Source: DAOUMF01 sp034411955 (GTDB lineage Bacteria > Chloroflexota > Dehalococcoidia > SM23-28-2 > RBG-16-64-32). Taken from it: a stretch of DNA of 7,233 nt. Positions 6,185 through 7,233 of this stretch are shown piece after piece. A program made the translations under genes and the position numbers. Location of the stretch: NCBI GenBank assembly GCA_034411955.1, contig DAOUMF010000041.1:1-7233 (forward strand), read 5' to 3'. Under the pieces are notes generated by a model. The model did no database searches and had not been told where the DNA came from. It saw nothing but the letters and a program-made list of their open reading frames with translations. Every line of letters starts with the position of its first letter. Positions within the stretch are counted from its first letter, which is position 1.

Positions 6185-6886
6185 CTACACCTTTGGATGT
6201 CTCCGACAGAAGCCCACGATGGCGTTGTCCATCACCTTGGTGGCACTCGTGTTCATGCCGCTCCCAACCTTTGCCTCAATCACGTGTCGACATGTTGCCG
6301 CGACCCGCTGGAAGTATGGGTACATCTCGGAGAACGCTGCCTCATCGCCTCGGTTCAGAGTCTTATGGTTGTAGAAGAACATCAACGTGTACTCGCGGTC
6401 GATGGGCGGCACAAGATTGGGCAGCACGTGATGCAGAGCTTTGGATCCAGCCACAATCTTAGTCTCACCGATTCCGATTTGTAGCTGCGAGATGACGTTC
6501 CAGAGACGTGCAGCCACTCTTGTCGCGCCGCCCGCGCCAATTGTGTAGATATGGACAGATTCCAGGCACCGGATTTCATCAGCGTGTTGCCTGAAGCTGC
6601 TGCGGAAAATGTCGAACTCCACCAGCTTTGCGCGGACGGGCCCCATACGATGCATTCCCCAAGCAGTCAACGTGGCGTAGATGCTTTCCAAGAATCCATC
6701 GTCTTCGAGGGCTTTGGCTGCCGAGCCGTGCCGCCTCAGAAGGTCGATGCTCTTCAAGTGAAAATATAGACTAGGGCCCGTGAAGAGTTCCGCCTGGTCG
6801 AATTCATCAACGTAGCTCCCAAAGCCCTCAATGAGCCTACCTACTCGTTCCTCCATCCGTCTCACTGTGTCAACGCGTCGTCCCAT
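6185..6886 (-). CDS. Uncharacterised protein with LHHxLPxLVPPIDREYT motif, probably acquired
   Basis: Function unknown. From the ATG at 6886 the protein has 233 residues, mostly helical and charged, with no signal peptide or membrane span. Conserved-looking blocks are KIVAGSKALHHVLP (143-156), PPIDREYTLMFF (160-171) and, near the end, TSATKVMDNAIVGFC (213-227). From memory this pattern resembles uncharacterised actinobacterial proteins with LHHLLPDLVPPMDRE and TKVLDNALIGF blocks; I know no assigned activity. Sampled rows are 50-57% GC against about 70% in the neighbours, with many A- or T-ending codons, which suggests horizontal acquisition. The frame is open up to a GTG at 6925, which directly abuts the stop of the gene-tail relic at 6926-6928. 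I prefer 6886 because the extra residues look like read-back into the flank. An ATG at 6856 is another option. No start has a strong ribosome site. It ends three bases before the TldE-like start. Confidence 0.72.
   Translation of the reverse strand: MGRRVDTVRRMEERVGRLIEGFGSYVDEFDQAELFTGPSLYFHLKSIDLLRRHGSAAKALEDDGFLESIYATLTAWGMHRMGPVRAKLVEFDIFRSSFRQHADEIRCLESVHIYTIGAGGATRVAARLWNVISQLQIGIGETKIVAGSKALHHVLPNLVPPIDREYTLMFFYNHKTLNRGDEAAFSEMYPYFQRVAATCRHVIEAKVGSGMNTSATKVMDNAIVGFCRRHPKV
6189..6194 (-). promoter_or_regulatory. Ribosome binding site of the TldE-like gene, inside the upstream gene
   Basis: On the - strand AAAGGT (6194-6189) precedes the ATG at 6181 by seven bases. It lies within the codons AAG GTG of the upstream gene, whose stop TAG is at 6187-6185. 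Only three bases separate stop and start, so the two genes are probably translated from one message. The close junction is notable because the upstream gene has a very different base composition. Confidence 0.55.
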
Positions 6887-6925
6887 GGTTCGTCTTTGGA
6901 CCCTTCCGTCGTGACCGGTGGCCAC

Positions 6926-6977
6926 CTACACCCCCGTCACCCTGGCCCGCGAGCGCATCGTCGGGCCGCCGTTGGAC
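6926..6977 (-). pseudogene. Detached 3' end of a gene (C-terminal tail relic), duplicate of 7113-7164
   Basis: On the - strand this encodes SNGGPTMRSRARVTGV and a TAG stop, residue for residue the same tail as the gene entering from the right edge. The two 51-base copies (6927-6977 and 7114-7164) differ at six positions, all synonymous on this strand, and the stops differ (TAG versus TAA). Nothing of the rest of the gene remains: upstream of the tail the sequence turns into a hairpin repeat at 6978. The frame stays open back to an ATG at 7099 through the repeats, but that part has no gene-like character. Confidence 0.6.
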
Positions 6978-7039
6978 CCTCTCCCCCGACCCCTCTCCCG
7001 CTCGCGGGAGAGGGGTGACCGGCAGGTTGGGGTGAGGGC
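6978..7039. repeat. Hairpin repeat with perfect 12-base arms inside imperfect outer arms
   Basis: CCCCTCTCCCGC (6990-7001) and GCGGGAGAGGGG (7004-7015) are perfect inverted arms around a two-base centre. Outside them CCCTCTCCCCCGAC (6978-6990 region) pairs imperfectly with GTTGGGGTGAGGG (7026-7038). This layout, GGGAGAGGGG nested in GGGGTGAGGG, is the style of a dispersed intergenic repeat seen in many GC-rich bacterial genomes, which is known from general experience and not shown by this window. It begins exactly where the gene-tail relic ends, so it may have inserted there or marked a recombination point. There is no T-run to make it a standard terminator. Confidence 0.65.
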
Positions 7040-7040
7040 C

Positions 7041-7079
7041 AGATTCCTCGTCGCCGAGCTCCTCGGAATGACAAGAATG
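7041..7079. repeat. Second short intergenic repeat (ATTCC...GGAATGACA type)
   Basis: ATTCC (7043-7047) and GGAAT (7065-7069) bracket a small stem CCGAG/CTCGG (7054-7058/7062-7066, loop CTC), followed by GACAAGAATG. The pattern of a CTCG-rich stem followed by GGAATGACA resembles a dispersed bacterial intergenic repeat I know from other genomes. It directly abuts the preceding hairpin repeat. Assignment is by resemblance only; a single copy is present here. Confidence 0.4.
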
Positions 7080-7112
7080 CGGTCTCGTTCTGTGCCCATA
7101 CTATGCCCACCC

Positions 7113-7233
7113 TTACACCCCCGTCACCCTCGCCCGGCTCCGCATCGTCGGGCCACCGTTGGACATCCGCTTCGTCTGCATCGGCGGCCCCTTCCCGCAG
7201 TTCGGGATCGCGTACAGCCGGAAGTCGTCCCCC
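7113..7233 (-). CDS. C-terminal 39 residues of an unrecognised protein (runs off the right edge)
   Basis: The visible part reads GDDFRLYAIPNCGKGPP, then MQTKRMSNGGPTMRSRARVT, then GV and a TAA stop at 7115-7113; the 5' end lies beyond the window. Strand choice rests on comparison with the duplicated tail at 6926-6977. All six base differences, including a TCG to AGC serine swap, are silent in this frame, whereas the overlapping + strand frame would change Glu to Leu. Third positions are nearly all G or C, but that is equally true of the + frame and does not help. I do not recognise the family from this fragment. The downstream 130 bases hold the two intergenic repeats. Confidence 0.55.
   Translation of the reverse strand, partial: GDDFRLYAIPNCGKGPPMQTKRMSNGGPTMRSRARVTGV

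Noticed and set aside
6868..6873. Perfect TTGACA on the - strand as a promoter for the 6185-6886 gene
   Set aside because: No -10-like sequence lies 15-19 bases downstream, and the site falls within the probable coding region.
6918..7232. Open + strand frame from a GTG at 6918 to the window edge, and the + frame reading YTPVTLARLRIVGPPLDIRF from 7114
   Set aside because: Long open frames are common at this GC content. The duplicated segment has only silent differences on the - strand but a Glu/Leu change on the + strand. The second + copy lacks an in-frame ATG or GTG start and its nearest ATG (7103) is out of frame.
6926..7233. CRISPR array or tandem repeat array at the right end
   Set aside because: There are only two copies of the 51-base unit, spaced by unrelated repeat sequence, with no regular spacers.

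Overview
This is a GC-rich bacterial chromosomal window. Sampled 60-base rows run near 70% GC, and third codon positions in the real genes are almost all G or C. The first gene encodes a lipoprotein, and genes are tightly packed with ATGA start/stop overlaps. The gene set and the style of the intergenic hairpin repeats would fit a Chloroflexota-like or actinobacterial-type organism, perhaps from a metagenome, but nothing here fixes the taxon.

Layout, left half (+ strand). Positions 1-2536 hold a three-gene ABC importer for a divalent metal (zinc or manganese): a substrate-binding lipoprotein lacking its 5' end, an ATPase and a membrane permease, joined by two 4-base ATGA overlaps and so almost certainly one operon. 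An 86-base gap with a plausible promoter leads to a GltD-type flavin/iron-sulphur oxidoreductase (2623-4047) with no large glutamate synthase subunit beside it. A small universal-stress-family protein (4108-4533) follows, with its own short leader.

Centre. Positions 4535-4633, between convergent genes, hold a compact element of three hairpins enclosed by a longer inverted repeat. Its right end supplies the stop codon of the next gene.

Right half (- strand). A TldD/PmbA-family protein without the HExxxH metal site (TldE-like, 4628-6181) lies 3 bases downstream of an uncharacterised gene (6185-6886) whose GC content is only about 50-57%. That gene looks acquired. Beyond it is a patchwork: a 51-base relic of a gene 3' end, a 12-bp-stem hairpin repeat, another short repeat, and then the true 3' end of a - strand gene entering from the right edge. 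The relic and the intact end differ at several bases, yet every difference is synonymous on the - strand.

The left genes are ordinary metabolism and transport. The accessory signals are in 4535-4633 and 6185-7233. I found no convincing new multi-gene system. The best leads are the duplicated, protein-conserved gene tail flanking repeat elements, and the low-GC orphan gene beside it.
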